From NCBI GenBank assembly GCA_022495995.1, contig JAFEMH010006935.1, forward strand, positions 1 to 64,000: a stretch of 64,000 nt of DNA, read 5' to 3'. Both the position numbers and the translations under genes were made by a program. The stretch's first letter is position 1. The number at the start of each line of letters is the position of its first letter. The stretch is from Adenophora triphylla var. japonica. Taxonomy: Eukaryota; Streptophyta; Magnoliopsida; Asterales; Campanulaceae. Below are positions 1 to 11,309 of this stretch, one piece after another. The notes beneath the pieces were generated by a model. The model did no database searches and was not told the DNA's origin. It saw only the letters and a list, made by a program, of their open reading frames with translations.

Positions 1-162
1 ATCGATCCATCAAGCATGGGGTTTGTTATGTGCGCAACACTACAAGGTAGTGTATGTGATAGCAAAGGCAAAACCAATAACACATATCATCAATCAAGTT
101 ATAATAATATCTTGATGGTCAGGTTATAGACTCACAGCAAAAAAGTTGAAAAGGAATAGTAC

Positions 163-2986
163 CTTTGGCTGCTAGATATAGGTAATAAGTCGACTCTGCC
201 AACTCGGGGTGCAGGATGGCCAATATCTCTCTGTTAGGTGCAGCATCTGATGATCCAACAGATACCTAAACAAATAGTCAAAAAACTTTTTCATTAGACT
301 CAGCTACGCCATATATCAAATGCAACTACTATGAGAAACAGTGAATGAATAGTGGATAATGAAAAGGTGATGGACAACAAAGAAGCATGATGCCTTTCTG
401 GAAGTAACTCCAAATTCCTCCCATACATACTGAAAAACTTTGTGATGTGATGAATTAGCTGCTGTAACATCTCCATTAAGAACCTAATCACGAAAGAAAT
501 CTATCAAAGTGTCCTAAAAATTAATCTATTTTCCCAGGAAATTGGCATGCAAGTATGTGTAACCTGCAAAAACCAGGACAAAATGCTTGAAGGCTTGTAA
601 GTTATCAACAAGTTGCTTCCAGTCTTCCCATGTCAGCTTTGTGGTACCCTATAAACAAAGCTTGAAAAGGTTTGTAAAGTATTTGCCACTGATGAAAAAG
701 TAGCACACACTAGGATTCTAATGGAAAACTGGGTAAACTAATTTTCGACTGATAGAAAATCAAAAGTCAACATCAAACAATCAGAAGGGGAAAAAAACAA
801 GCACACCAGCTATTACCTGCCTGCTCATTACCGTAGAACTATCTGAAATATTTCTGTACAGCAACATATGCTGACTGAAACATCCTCCAAAATTCATCTC
901 TTCCAAAAAAGAATGTGGGATACCTGCAAAGAATGAACCAACCCCTTGTGGATAGGAAAATGGAAAATATATATGAGAAACAAAACATCATAAAGAGATT
1001 GTTCCTAAAACGTAGCGGCCCGGAGGTCAGGTGTACCTGCACTCATTTCCAGAGGAGTACTGCATCCATTCCCCACTTTACAGTACAATGTAGTACCTAG
1101 AAGGTTCAGAGAACATCCACATGCTCCATAACCTGCGAAGAACGCAGCAGCTGCAGATTCGCTGTCTAGGGATCACCAGTTAACTGTGTGTCAACGCCCA
1201 CAATTTCAAGAATAAAGCGACCCTGAAAAAAACAACAGTAGAAGATAAATAAATAGATTATTAACTCAATGATAATAAATAGGTCAAATAAGACCTTGAA
1301 ATTTCTTCTCCCATTGATAATGAATAGGTAAGGGTGAGGAGGAGGGGCAGAGAACTTCGCATGCTCCATAAATTACGAAGAGCAAGCAAAGCTGCAGATT
1401 CAAGCATCTAGGATCACCAGTTAACTGCTGACAACGCGCCCCACTTTCAATGAATAAGCGGCCCTGAAAACTACAGAAGATAAAATAAATAGATTATTAA
1501 TAGATGATAATAAATAGGTCGAAGTAAGACCTGACATTTCTTTTTTCCATTGGTAATGGGTAAGTGGGCGAGGGAGGAGGGGCAGAGTATAGAAAGCAAA
1601 TGAAACCACTTCACGTTGAACCAACAAAAGAAGTTTAACGCTCCCCACCACTCCCAGAAGTGCTTGTTTCAGTTGTTCTCATTCTCCACCACGCCATACT
1701 GTTCAAAGAGTAATGCATTGGCGTGGGCGTCATTTCATAAATGAAAAAGAAATCCATGTATTATTTTATCAAACATAGTAAAATGAATTTTAAAATGACG
1801 CCCTACAGCGACTGTACTTCATTTTATTCATGGATACATTAATTTCAACAATATTCTGGGATTAACATAGCTTTAGGTGTGGAACTCCAAAATGAAAATG
1901 GTTAACCATTCATTCTTGACTTAGGAATTACCTCAAACTTAATTGAAGCATATGGCAACCCAGCAGGGATATCAAAAGCTGGTAAAAACCGGTTGCCCAA
2001 ATCTTGAGGCAGGACAAGGAGCTGATTATAATATATTCCTCAACCAACCTGTTTGTACATTAAGTTGCAAGAATATGAGCTGAAACATGTCCTCCAAGAA
2101 CTCTTATGTTGCACAACACAGTAAGGGTAGAGGGAGAAATTAAAACACCAAACAGGTTACTCCTTAATAACATTGAGAGATCAGAAGTGATTACCACAGG
2201 TTTTATATTAGTCATACATTAAACTTCAAACAAAGATCAGTAAAATACCAACACTTGACATTGTTATCCTATATTTAAAATGGTATATTTTTTGATAATC
2301 ACTGACTTTGATAGAGCAGTATTGGGGAATATGGACTTGTATGAACATTCTTGAAAAGAAGGAAATCGTTATGATGTAGGTTATAAATTGAAGCAAGTTG
2401 AAGCCAAATAAAACAATTATATCTCAGACAGATTTACCCTTGCATCAACAGCAAACTTTGCATTCTCCGAAGCCAAATAACCACCCTTTCAAATTCTGTA
2501 ATGTTACCCAATACAAAAGGATGAGAGAGAGAGAGAATGTGTAAAGAAAGCAATATATGGGAGATGCTGACAGTGCCAAATAAGAGACATGTAAAAAGGA
2601 ATGGAACTAGACCCTAATATTATACTCGCCTCTTACCAGAAGAATATCATACCTGGACAATGATTCCATAAGCGTAAGGGGGGATCAACTATATGTTGAG
2701 GTAGGTATTCCAACTAAATTTCAAACAAAGAGGTAATTTAGTTTTTACAATAGCATCATCGCCAAGTTCCCACAAGAGAAGTAGTTACCTTTAGATAGCC
2801 AAGCTCTCGCTAAGAGAGTTGGTAAGTTTGGTCATTGGTTTTAGTTCGTCATGCTGCAAAGAAGTAACTTTAACTTAATTTTTGGTTAAAAATCAAACTG
2901 AAAATATTCAATGTAATAAGGCAATCAGAAGTTCGAACTGACCAGAAATGCCATGCATCATGTAGTTGTAATATGCATGGTAAAAC
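163..2986 (-). pseudogene. EDEM-like GH47 alpha-mannosidase relic, copy A
   Basis: Conceptual splicing of the minus strand gives exon-like blocks matching plant EDEM/MNS proteins (ER degradation-enhancing mannosidases that trim N-glycans of misfolded glycoproteins in the ER). Blocks, 5' to 3': about 2950-2986 (FYHAYYNYMMH), 1932-2048 (GNRFLPAFDIPAGLPYA), 1037-1222 (GRFILEIVGVDTQLTGDP), 817-923 (FWRMFQSAYVAVQKYFR), 564-648, 394-483 (VLNGDVTAANSSHHK) and 163-265 (HPELAESTYYLYLAAK). Most blocks have AG acceptors and GT donors; the 394-483 block has a GC where its homologue in copy B has GT. Decay is clear: in-frame stops follow LTGDP and VQKYFR, and the 1932-2048 exon is out of frame at its 5' end. 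The GLPYA/LTGDP wording points to the MNS5 branch rather than MNS4. The 3' end may continue left of the window. Family assignment is firm, non-function is likely; transcription cannot be judged. Confidence 0.75.
1123..1641 (-). repeat. Internal tandem duplication (~241 bp) inside EDEM copy A
   Basis: The stretch with the GH47 exon encoding ...LTGDP and its upstream intron occurs twice, at about 1123-1363 and 1364-1641 (for example GATCACCAGTTAACTG at both places, offset about 241 bp). The second unit reads GRLFIESG..QQLTGDPRC, different disruptions from the first. Copy B has only one unit here, so this arose after the larger duplication or was lost from B. Confidence 0.7.
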
Positions 2987-3062
2987 CTGGAAAAGATGAA
3001 GGTCAAGTTTATTGTCAGTCCCACGTTCCCATTCACAATCAAGTCATGGCACTTGAAATGTA

Positions 3063-3339
3063 CTCCCTCCGTCCCCACCTCAAACCGGACTCACTTTTTG
3101 GGCACATTAATCAAGGAAAAGTAAAGTAGGAGAGATGTGTTGCGAGTATGAAGCGTAAAATAGGAGAGAGAATGAGTGGGAGGAATAGTAAGTTGATTGG
3201 TGTTGTGAGTATAAAATTAAATCAAGAGAGAGAATGAGTAGGAGGAATAGTGTAAAAACTTTGCCATTTTGGGAAGTCCGGTTTGAGGTGGGACGGACGA
3301 AAATGGAAATAAGTCCGGTTTGAGGTGGGACGGAGGGAG
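3063..3339. mobile_element. Stowaway-like MITE (CTCCCTCCGTCC family)
   Basis: The terminal inverted repeat of about 30 bp starts CTCCCTCCGTCCCCACC and ends GGTGGGACGGAGGGAG. TA dinucleotides flank it at 3061-3062 and 3340-3341. The right terminus is duplicated internally (AGTCCGGTTTGAGGTGGGAC occurs twice at 3275-3335). No coding capacity. The matching position in the tandem copy B (about 5947) has a single TA and no element, which confirms insertion and boundaries. Confidence 0.88.
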
Positions 3340-4329
3340 TATAGGTGATAAATAAATAGATTCTGTGTAAGGCAAACTTACTCTTTGATTCTTCTTTTCT
3401 CTTTCACTTTACAACTCCCTCAGTTCTCAAAAGAAGTGTCACTCTTCCTTTTTGTCCCAAGAAAAAGAACAGTACTTCTACCAATGGGGTATAAATATGA
3501 AGTAATCCCCAAAATGCTCAATCAAAAGAGTCTTAGAAAAAGTATGCAAAATTATATTGGGCCCCCACAATTCGAGTTCATATCCCTCTTTCCTTTTCAG
3601 GAGATTTAACCAGTTCTCTTGATAAAACAAGCTACTTAGATAGAATGTCAACATAAGCCTGAAGAAGAAGTATAGTGCGATCCAATTTGCGGAGATTCAA
3701 AGTTATGACACCCCCATGTGGCAAATAGAGTTTAAGAAAAAAATAAGAAAGAAAGGGGGGGGGGGAGAAGCTAAATAACGTATTCCTAAACAACAGACAA
3801 AATGGAGTCAAAATATTTATCGGTGGTCTATGCTACAATCACCCAATTCCAAGTCCTCTTAGTAAAAGTTTCATCATAAGATAGTTCAAATAGCACGGCC
3901 TAGTTTCACAGTTTTCAAGGATGAAATCAACACATATATACTAATGATAACCAAACAGTTAGACTATGAAAAATCCTCAAGGCAACCTTACTACACTAGA
4001 CTTTACTGGAAACAAATCTGGTCTAGAAACATATAAAACACAAGCTGTGGTCAAAGGGAGGTGTGGATCAGCATATATGTCATGATAGCACATCAATTTT
4101 ACAGAAGCACGTGCAGAACAAAGAAACAGGATATGATATTACCAAGTGCAGATGCTACTGATGCGAGTTATGCTGGTCAGTCCCAGAGATTCAATAATTA
4201 CGTCCCAATCGTTTCATCAAACAAAGGGATTTGTTACAGTTAGTAATGTGATGGCAAACCAATCAAGTTATGAGTATGTCTGGATGACAGGTTATAGACT
4301 TGAGCAAATAAGTTGAAAAGGAACAGTAC

Positions 4330-5871
4330 CTTTGGTTGCCTGATATAGGTATTATGATGATCCAACAGATACCTAAGAGATAGTCAAGAACTCGCCATTA
4401 GATCAGCTACAGCATAAATCAAATGCAACTACTACAAGAAACTATGCAGATAGTGGATAATAAAAGGTAATGGCCAACAAAGAAGCCTGATACCTTTTTG
4501 GAAGTACTCCAAATCTCTCCCATAAATGAAAAATAAATAAATTGTGATGTGATGAATAAGATGCTGCAACATCGCCAAGAAGAACCTGATCACAATAAAC
4601 GATTAGACACCCTCAAATTCATTCATTTCAGGAAATTGTCATGGCAATGCATACCTACAAACCAGACCAAAATGCTTGAATGTTTGTAAGTTGCTTTCCC
4701 AGTTCTCATGTCAGCTTCATGGTGCCTATACAAAGTAGAGAAGTTTGTAATATTTGCCACTAATGAAAAAGAAGCCCACTGGATTTAATGGAAAACTGAA
4801 GGGGGGGGGGTGTAAAACTAAAGTGAACATAAAACTCACAGAAGGAAAAAAAAAATTAAGCACGCCAGGTATTATCTGTGCTCATCACCATGGACCGTAT
4901 CTGAAATATCTCTGTACAGCAAAATAGGCTGATTGAAAAATCCTCCAAAATTAATCTCTTCCGAAAAGAATGTGGTCTTTAATTAGACACTCATAGAATG
5001 AATCAAAACCTAAAAAAATGAAAACATATAGAAAAAAGAACATCAGAAAGAGAATGTTCCAAATCGAGCTGCGAAAAATCAGATGTACCAGCATGATTCC
5101 AGAGGAGTGCTCAATTCAGTCCCCACTTACGACATCCAGTGTAGTCCCTAAAAGTTTCAGAGAATTTTGCATACGAAGAGCACACAAAGCTTCAGGTTCA
5201 AATATAGGATCGCCGGTTGAATGTGATAATGCTCCAATTTCAAGAATAAGTGGCCCTGAACCTACAAAAAAAAGATTATTTATCAATAAATAGGTCAAAT
5301 AAGACCAGAAATTTCTTCATTCGTGAGTAATGGGTAACCGCAAGAGGAAGGGGGAGGGTAGAGTACAGAACAACAAAACTAATGTTCCTCACCACAACCA
5401 GAAGTACTTGTTTCAGTTGTCTCATTCTCCATCACACCATACTATACAAAGAGTAATGCATTGCTGGTGTATCATATTTATAAAATAAACAAGAACCCAC
5501 ATAATAATTTATTAAATATAGAATGATATTTTGTATGAATAGAAATGATGTCATACAGCTCCATATTTCATTTTTATTCAAGGATACATTGAATTCAACA
5601 TTAAGTTAGGACTAACATAGCTTTAGTAGAAGTTAGAATTACAAATTGAAAATGGTTAACCCTTCATTCTTGACTTAGGAATTACCTTTAGTTAATCCAA
5701 GCATATGGCAACCCAGTAGGGGTATCAAAAGCTGGTAAAACCCGGTTGCCCAAACATTGAGCCAGGACAAGAAGCTGATTATCATAAATTCCTTTTACCA
5801 ACCTGTTTGCAGAATCCCCATGATGATCGGAAATACCATGCATCATGTAGTTGTAGTATGCATGGTAGAAC
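4330..5871 (-). pseudogene. EDEM-like GH47 alpha-mannosidase relic, copy B
   Basis: Second tandem copy of the EDEM-like gene. Minus-strand blocks: about 5830-5871 (FYHAYYNYMMHGIS), 5690-5800 (YDNQLLVLAQCLGN, then LPAFDTPTGLPYAWIN), 5089-5261 (GPLILEIGALSHSTGDP and LKLLGTTLDVVSGD), about 4885-4975 (FWRIFQSAYFAVQRYFR), about 4672-4735 (HHEADMRTGKATY, a hallmark GH47 EDEM stretch), 4494-4585 (VLLGDVAASYSSHH, with a GT donor) and 4330-4373. Disruptions: TGA where Trp is expected after VVSGD, TAA inside the FGRD/FW motif, TAA after AWIN, and a deletion in the last block that removes what copy A still has (PNREILAILHPELAE). Gene loss is therefore independent in the two copies. Copy B preserves better motifs than A and is the best basis for assigning the family. 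Confidence 0.8.
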
Positions 5872-6360
5872 CTGGAAATATGAAGGTCAAAAGTTTACTG
5901 TCAGTCTCATGTTCCCATTCACCATCAATGCATAATGCTCAAAATGTATTGTGATAGAGAGAGAGATTCATCTAAGGCAAACTTACTCTTTTGATTTTTC
6001 TCTTCTCTTCCACTTTATTACTCCTTCAGTTCCCAAAAATAGTCACTCTTCCTTTAATTGACCCAAGAAAAATAACCGTACGTCTAAAAATAGATAGCAT
6101 AATCCTCATACCTAACATCATTAGTCTGAAGACAAGCATAGTGTAATCCTCATACAATTTTTTTTTGGTACATAAGGAAAGATTCAAAGCTAAATAATAG
6201 ACTCCAAAATTCAAACAACAGACAAAAGGGAGTCAATTTTTATCAGTGGTCTATGCAACAATCACCCAATTCCAAGTAATTTAAGTAAAAGTTTCATTAA
6301 AAGATAGTTCAAATAGAAAAACCTAGTTTCGCAATTTTCATGGATGAAATCAGCAATCAC

Positions 6361-7640
6361 ATATTAATTATAACCAATAATGTCGCAGATTGGGGGAAAA
6401 CAAGTAATTTTACTTTACATTGAATAAATCGCTCACATATCAAGAATGTACGAATTAGGTTGATTAAAACCATAGCTACCGTAAAACTGAAAGGAAAAGG
6501 GGAACTTACATCTTGCGAACTTCTAACTAATACGCCTCCGTTTAGAACCCTAAAATCAATCAAGCTCGGACGTCCGAGGGTTTCAAGATGGAGAAATCCC
6601 CAAGAAAATGAGAATCCATTTCCATATGTTGCCGGGAAAATAAGCTTATGATCGAGTTTATATGAACGTTATGTTGACTGCGTGGAAAAAAAACTATTGC
6701 CCTTCTATCTTTCTTATTGAGCCACGTGTCACATGACCGTTGGGTTTATGCGTGGAAAATAAGCTTTCGCCTTTTATCGTTCTAATTGGGCTTGGCTTGT
6801 AGTTCAATTTCGGCCCTTTTTATCTTTTTAATTGGATTCAGGCCCAATAAATTTTAAAGTTTTATGTTTGCTTCACTTCTACATTTTCATTAGTAATTAA
6901 AAAATTCATTCAAAAGTTAAATTTAATCATAATAAACTTCATCAATTAATAATTCACCAAAAATTTAAAAATGGAATGCCTATAATATCCTTTAAAATTT
7001 ACCATGTGAGAAGTACTTGTTAATTTTTGGATGAAGTTTGTTAAAAAAAATGATGACAATTAGCTTTTAATATTTGATCAAAATTTGAAGACAGTACATG
7101 AGAAAAATTGAAGCCAATTCAATTTGATTCTAGTTATTATTTACTTATTTAATTAGTTATTTTAAGCAAGCCATATTGATTATAGATATTCTTCTCTCTG
7201 TCTTAAAATAAATATTCATTTTTTATTTTTTGCTTTTTTTTAATAATTAAGGTGTGTGAAAATCTATTTTTAATTTTGCAAGTATATAATAAATAGTGAA
7301 ATTGTTTTTGGGACGGGGAGTAATCAGCATAGCATAGAATACTGGATAGCGAACCAAAAATTGAAATTAATTGTGTACCATGAATTAAGAAAAACAAGAG
7401 GGGGAACACAATTTACTTCTGTGTTTATTTATCATCACGCAACACAAAATTGGCAAAAATTTACAGCAATACAAAAAGGCCTATAATATCTTCACATCTT
7501 CATTAAAATAATAATAATAACATTAGTTAAAATTATGAAGAATTTAAGTCTTTCCCAACACATTTTACTTCTTAGAAATAAAATCTAAAAAAAAAATAAA
7601 AGGAAAAAAAGAGAGGAAAAAAAAGACCATGTCTTTCTTT
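6361..7640. other. Intergenic, upstream of EDEM relic and downstream of peroxidase
   Basis: AT-rich DNA without a convincing gene. A possible leader exon with a GTAAGTT donor lies near 6505 on the minus strand, upstream of EDEM copy B. A decayed MITE is suggested between about 7193 (TTCTCTCTGTCTTAAAATAA) and 7321 (GGGACGGGGAGTA), with heavily mutated ends. Confidence 0.4.
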
Positions 7641-7665
7641 GCAGGTGACTGATTAATATGATCAA

Positions 7666-8658
7666 TTAGTGTACTTTGAGATTATTGAACGAATCGCATT
7701 TGTGTCTAATCTCTCCTTCCTTACCAGTTTTGACTCCATAAACGCTCAACTTTTCCATTGCAGTCTTGAAATCATTGAAGAATGCTACTGAGTCCTTTGC
7801 ATACCGCTCCACAAACGGCCGGGTTCTTGGGTCGGTGGCCAGCGCCTGATCCGTCCCGAGAACTGCCAAACCCCTGAACAAGTTCTTGAAAATCATATTA
7901 TCAAACTTCCCGGCCGAGATTGGGTCGAGGAAGGCCGCCATTGTATCGTCTGTCGTGTAGTTTGCACACATGGCTCTTAGGCGCTCCGCAAGTTTTGGGT
8001 GGAGTGTTGGGTCGGTTTTTTTGCCAAAGATCCGGTTGCTGAACTCCTTGCAGTGAGCGAATCCAATGGTGTGTCCTCCGCCGGTGAGGGCCACCATATC
8101 TTGGATGGTGAAGCCTTTTGATTCGAACATCGGAATGATTTGATCTAACGACATGTTACCCGTGGCAATGTTTTTTGCCACCCAGTTGGGGTGGACAGCC
8201 AAGCTGTCCCTCCGACCCAACTTGACCTCGTAAAATGGGCCCCCAACCTGCTTTACGAGGTTGCGGGTGGCGACGGCGAGGATGTCAGCACACGAGACGG
8301 TGTTGGGGCACTCGATCTCGAGGGCCGTCTTGGCACGGACCACGACGTCGAATGCGTCCCCGGCTAGTGATTGGTTGATGTCGACGTCCTTCTCGGACTT
8401 GTGGAAGTGGTTGGAGGTGATTAGGAGGGAGGCGTCACAGCCACCGATCATACAGTCGTGGAAGAAGACGCGGAGGGTGGCAGCGGCGGTGGTTGGGGTG
8501 GAGGTTTGTTTGGGGATGACGACAGCGTTCATGATGCTCATAAATCTATCGCACTTCCCTTTGTAGAAGTCCACGGATAGGCCTTTAGGGGAGGAGGCAA
8601 TGATGGAGGAGAGAGATGAGAGCAGTAGGAATAACGCAAGAGATCGGCGATTCGCCAT
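7666..8658 (-). CDS. Class III (secretory) peroxidase
   Basis: Intact intronless ORF of 330 residues, the usual family length. Class III peroxidases are secreted haem enzymes that oxidise phenolics with H2O2 in the apoplast or vacuole (lignin/suberin cross-linking, ROS control). Seen: an N-terminal hydrophobic signal peptide (about residues 1-21); the distal haem pocket Arg63/His67 in RVFFHDC; GGCDAS; VSCADILA; the proximal haem ligand His196 in GGGHTIGFAHC; eight cysteines in total (KC, HDC, GGC, IEC, VSC, AHC, MC, KC), enough for the four conserved disulphides; N-glycosylation sites NMS (168) and NYT (233). Variations: HDCM instead of the common HDCF, and TGGGHTIG instead of SGAHTIG, suggesting the less typical PER31/41/63-like branch (inference). 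The start is the first ATG, giving a complete signal peptide. No disabling change; likely functional. Most members have introns, so the intronless state is notable. Confidence 0.95.
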   Translation of the reverse strand: MANRRSLALFLLLSSLSSIIASSPKGLSVDFYKGKCDRFMSIMNAVVIPKQTSTPTTAAATLRVFFHDCMIGGCDASLLITSNHFHKSEKDVDINQSLAGDAFDVVVRAKTALEIECPNTVSCADILAVATRNLVKQVGGPFYEVKLGRRDSLAVHPNWVAKNIATGNMSLDQIIPMFESKGFTIQDMVALTGGGHTIGFAHCKEFSNRIFGKKTDPTLHPKLAERLRAMCANYTTDDTMAAFLDPISAGKFDNMIFKNLFRGLAVLGTDQALATDPRTRPFVERYAKDSVAFFNDFKTAMEKLSVYGVKTGKEGEIRHKCDSFNNLKVH

Positions 8659-8827
8659 TGCTGGAGGGAGGGGGGGGGGGAAGAGATCTTCAAGGGAGAT
8701 TAAACAGAGAGAGAAAGAGAGAGACCTGCTTCCTTCCTCTCACAAAGGGGGTGGGGGTGGAAGCAGACCTTAGGGAATTACTACAAAACTGTGACTAGGA
8801 AATTAAAAGAGAAGCAGTGTGGAGGGA

Positions 8828-8833
8828 TATATA
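8828..8833 (-). promoter_or_regulatory. Putative TATA box of the peroxidase gene
   Basis: TATATA on the minus strand about 170 bp upstream of the peroxidase ATG, within CATCTATATATCC. It would place transcription start near 8797 and give a leader of about 140 nt, which is CT-rich (GA-rich on the plus strand at 8705-8725). Position is plausible; no other core element was found. Confidence 0.5.
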
Positions 8834-9813
8834 GATGTAAATTGTGGTGTATAGAAGTTTTAGGTAAAGGCTGAGGCTGTGTTAGAATGTGAGACAAATT
8901 GCACACAGTCACACACATACTATGTTATATGTGGCTTCCTTGTAAAAAGGCATACAAGAGTGAAATAAGCTTGGCCTCTCTTTCAACCAAGGAAAACAAA
9001 TCCATTTTGCATTATCACTCATAATTCGAATTTCTAAAAACAATTTATTATTTAAAAAAATAATGCTTTATACCTGCAAGCAATTTCACATTGCGGAAAC
9101 ATTGGTTCATCAACAGTTGAATAAGATTAAACAGAAGTATAAAGTTCTTTGCCATTTCCAAACAAGAAAAGGTGCTCCTGTCAAGCCTTTGGAAAGGGCT
9201 TGAAAAGGAACGTATAAATCATAAGAATTACTGACATCTTTCGTACAGTTTCATAGCTGCATCGTTACTCAGATTGCATATTGTCTTTCCACGTAAGCAG
9301 AATGCCTCTGTTGATCACTACTTCTAAACTTTGTGTCATGTTAGAGTTGGCACTTGATCTAAAATCTTAAGCTGTTAGATTGTAGCTCAATAATGTATTT
9401 CAAGCTTTCACATGTCCGATCAAAATCTGAAGCTGATCCAAGACAAAACCGTCATCTACCTCTCTGGTTTACCAACTAACCATTTCACCACTCATCTTTT
9501 GGTGTTTCAGCCAGAACTGGAAATCTTGATGCATGAAACTAAACCATCCCTTGACTAAGTCCAATATACCGGTAATTGATAGTGCTTGCTAGTTGCTCTA
9601 CAGTAAATATGTTTCAGATATCCCCCACTAAGCTTCAAGAAAAGCTAAGAAATGAAACCCACAAATGATAATGCAAATAAGAACAAGCAACAGATAGATA
9701 CGAAAATGTCTAAATCCGCCGTTGCTAAGCAGCAGCACACACACATATACACACATTAAGATTACTCGTTGAGGCAAAACGTCATACACAAAAAGAGCAA
9801 CAAAACAACTTAC
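8834..9813. other. Intergenic between peroxidase and glycosylase relic
   Basis: No ORF with recognisable homology on either strand. I looked on the minus strand for downstream exons of the DNA-glycosylase fragment (HhH-GPD motif) and found none that I can support. Confidence 0.5.
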
Positions 9814-10125
9814 ATTCTCCCAAGTTGGGAAAGCAGAATTGATAGAAGCAAAATCCCCACTAGCACGGGCTTCTCGTTAGAAATTCCGAAGGAATTCAAC
9901 CTCTGTTCCCGGTACGTGGAGAGTTTTTGGGAAAAATCATGGAGGGTTAAGAGGTCGTCCCTAATGACTCGACATTCTTCGAGTGTGGGACGAGAGTGGT
10001 GCGGATACGGGCGGTTGATGGTGGCATTGAGGTTGTTGATCTTGGTGGACTTGGTCGGAGATTGTAATGACGGCGTTGATTGGGGGTTGAGCCCTGCCGG
10101 CTTTCTTTTGCACCCTTTCTGCCAT
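9814..10125 (-). pseudogene. First-exon relic of an HhH-GPD DNA glycosylase (endonuclease III-like)
   Basis: On the minus strand the frame reads PYPHHSRPTLEECRVIRDDL, then LSTYREQRLNSFGISNEKPV, and finally, in another frame, SAFPTWEN directly followed by a consensus GTAAGT donor at 9813. This matches the N-terminal exon of plant endonuclease III-like/HhH-GPD proteins of the At3g47830 type (base-excision repair glycosylases). The segment that should lie between KPVL and SAFPTWEN is missing, so a deletion with a frame change breaks the exon. The ATG at 10125 is also out of frame with the body. No downstream exons were found within reach. A fragment left by partial duplication or transposon capture is the simplest reading. 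Confidence 0.68.
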
Positions 10126-11305
10126 TTTGCCGAGCTCAGTTAGTTGTCAATTAATGTGAGCCATGAACCATGGTTCTGTGTGCTCATGTTTGTGGGGACA
10201 AATCAGGTTATTCTTTCCCGACTGTCCACCAAACCCTTCAGTTTCTCTCCCTTTCATTTGATAAAGGTTTTATGTCTCATGGTGGTTAGCCCACCGGATA
10301 AAGCTATAGGGGGCTCTCCCCCCACCACCTCTCAACCTCCACCCCATCCCCACCATCCTCTTCACCCTCCACCACCACTCAACCTCCTCCTCCATGAGTT
10401 GTGTGTGACGTTCTTGAGCATATCACGATCCATACGCTACATGATTACAATACCATCAATTTGGTTGTCCTCGTTGTTACCGGTCATCTTCACAAAATTT
10501 TACATACTGATGCCAACTGATGCAACGGATATCAACGCAAAAGGAAAACCAACGAATTGAAGGGAGATCTTTGAAAAAAATAATCTTACCCCCAAGACCT
10601 AAGAGATCACTTGAAATAAACCAACAAGTGTGTTAGGATGTGAACAATCCAACAGGCTTCTAGAGTTTACTCAAAAATGAAAGAATGCAATTTTATAATT
10701 TTTCAAAAATCTAAGTTAATTACCCTAGCAAAGTATATAGAATACTAAAAAAACCCATAGAAAATAAAAGCCCTAGCAATCTAAGTTGAAATTCTACTTA
10801 CAGAAATAACCCAAGTTTTAAAACTAAATACCCTTTGCCCGTTTTGTTGCCATTATTAACTGGGGATTATTTAGGAGGGGATTATTAATCCAATTTAAGA
10901 TGCATTTGGTAGGAAATTAAGTCTGAATATTAATAATCTGCAGGAATTCAGGAACGGGATAAGGGGATATTCCCCTCACTAATTATCCTGATGGAGGGGT
11001 GGTATAACCAATCCCCTCTTTAACCAATGCTGGAATTAAATTATTTTTTACATTTATATCCCGTCGATTAAAATTTAGCAGAAACCCTATTGCCTTTTTA
11101 CGACTTCGTCTTTTACCTTTTCCTCCCTACCTTGACGTTATGACTAATCTTTAAAGGTGAGTTCTTCAAGTTTATTTTTGTTATTATTATTATTTATATA
11201 AAATCCAAATCAATTTCACTCCCCCTTCTATCTTTTCCCAGGATTTCTTTCTCTTGATTTGGGTATGCAACTTTTTTATCTGCACAACAAAAAAGATTTT
11301 CACTT
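10126..11305. other. Intergenic, no gene seen
   Basis: Contains a C-rich low-complexity patch (10320-10400, CCACC/CCTCC runs) and AT-rich DNA. Around 10860-11040 are G-run/C-run segments (GGGGATTATT... and ...AATCCCCTC) that may be the arms of a degenerate MITE, but ends could not be defined. Confidence 0.35.
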
Positions 11306-11309
11306 CTGA

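Larger units (their letters stand above)
1..6360. repeat. Direct tandem segmental duplication (A about 1-3960, B about 4190-6360)
   Basis: Exons, introns and flanks repeat in the same order and orientation: for example GATCCAACAGATACCTAA at about 253 and 4360, GGTATCAAAAGCTGGTAAAA-like text at about 1967 and 5718, and the 5' flank around 3800-3940 and 6215-6355 (ATCACCCAATTCCAAGT in both). A is longer because it contains the 277-bp MITE, the 241-bp internal duplication and about 0.9 kb of intron at 2060-2940. No other gene was seen in 2060-2930 or 3345-4180, which are intron/flank. Confidence 0.8.

Noticed and set aside
9769..10143. 124-codon plus-strand ORF
   Set aside because: The minus strand carries the DNA-glycosylase exon here; the plus frame is its antisense shadow.
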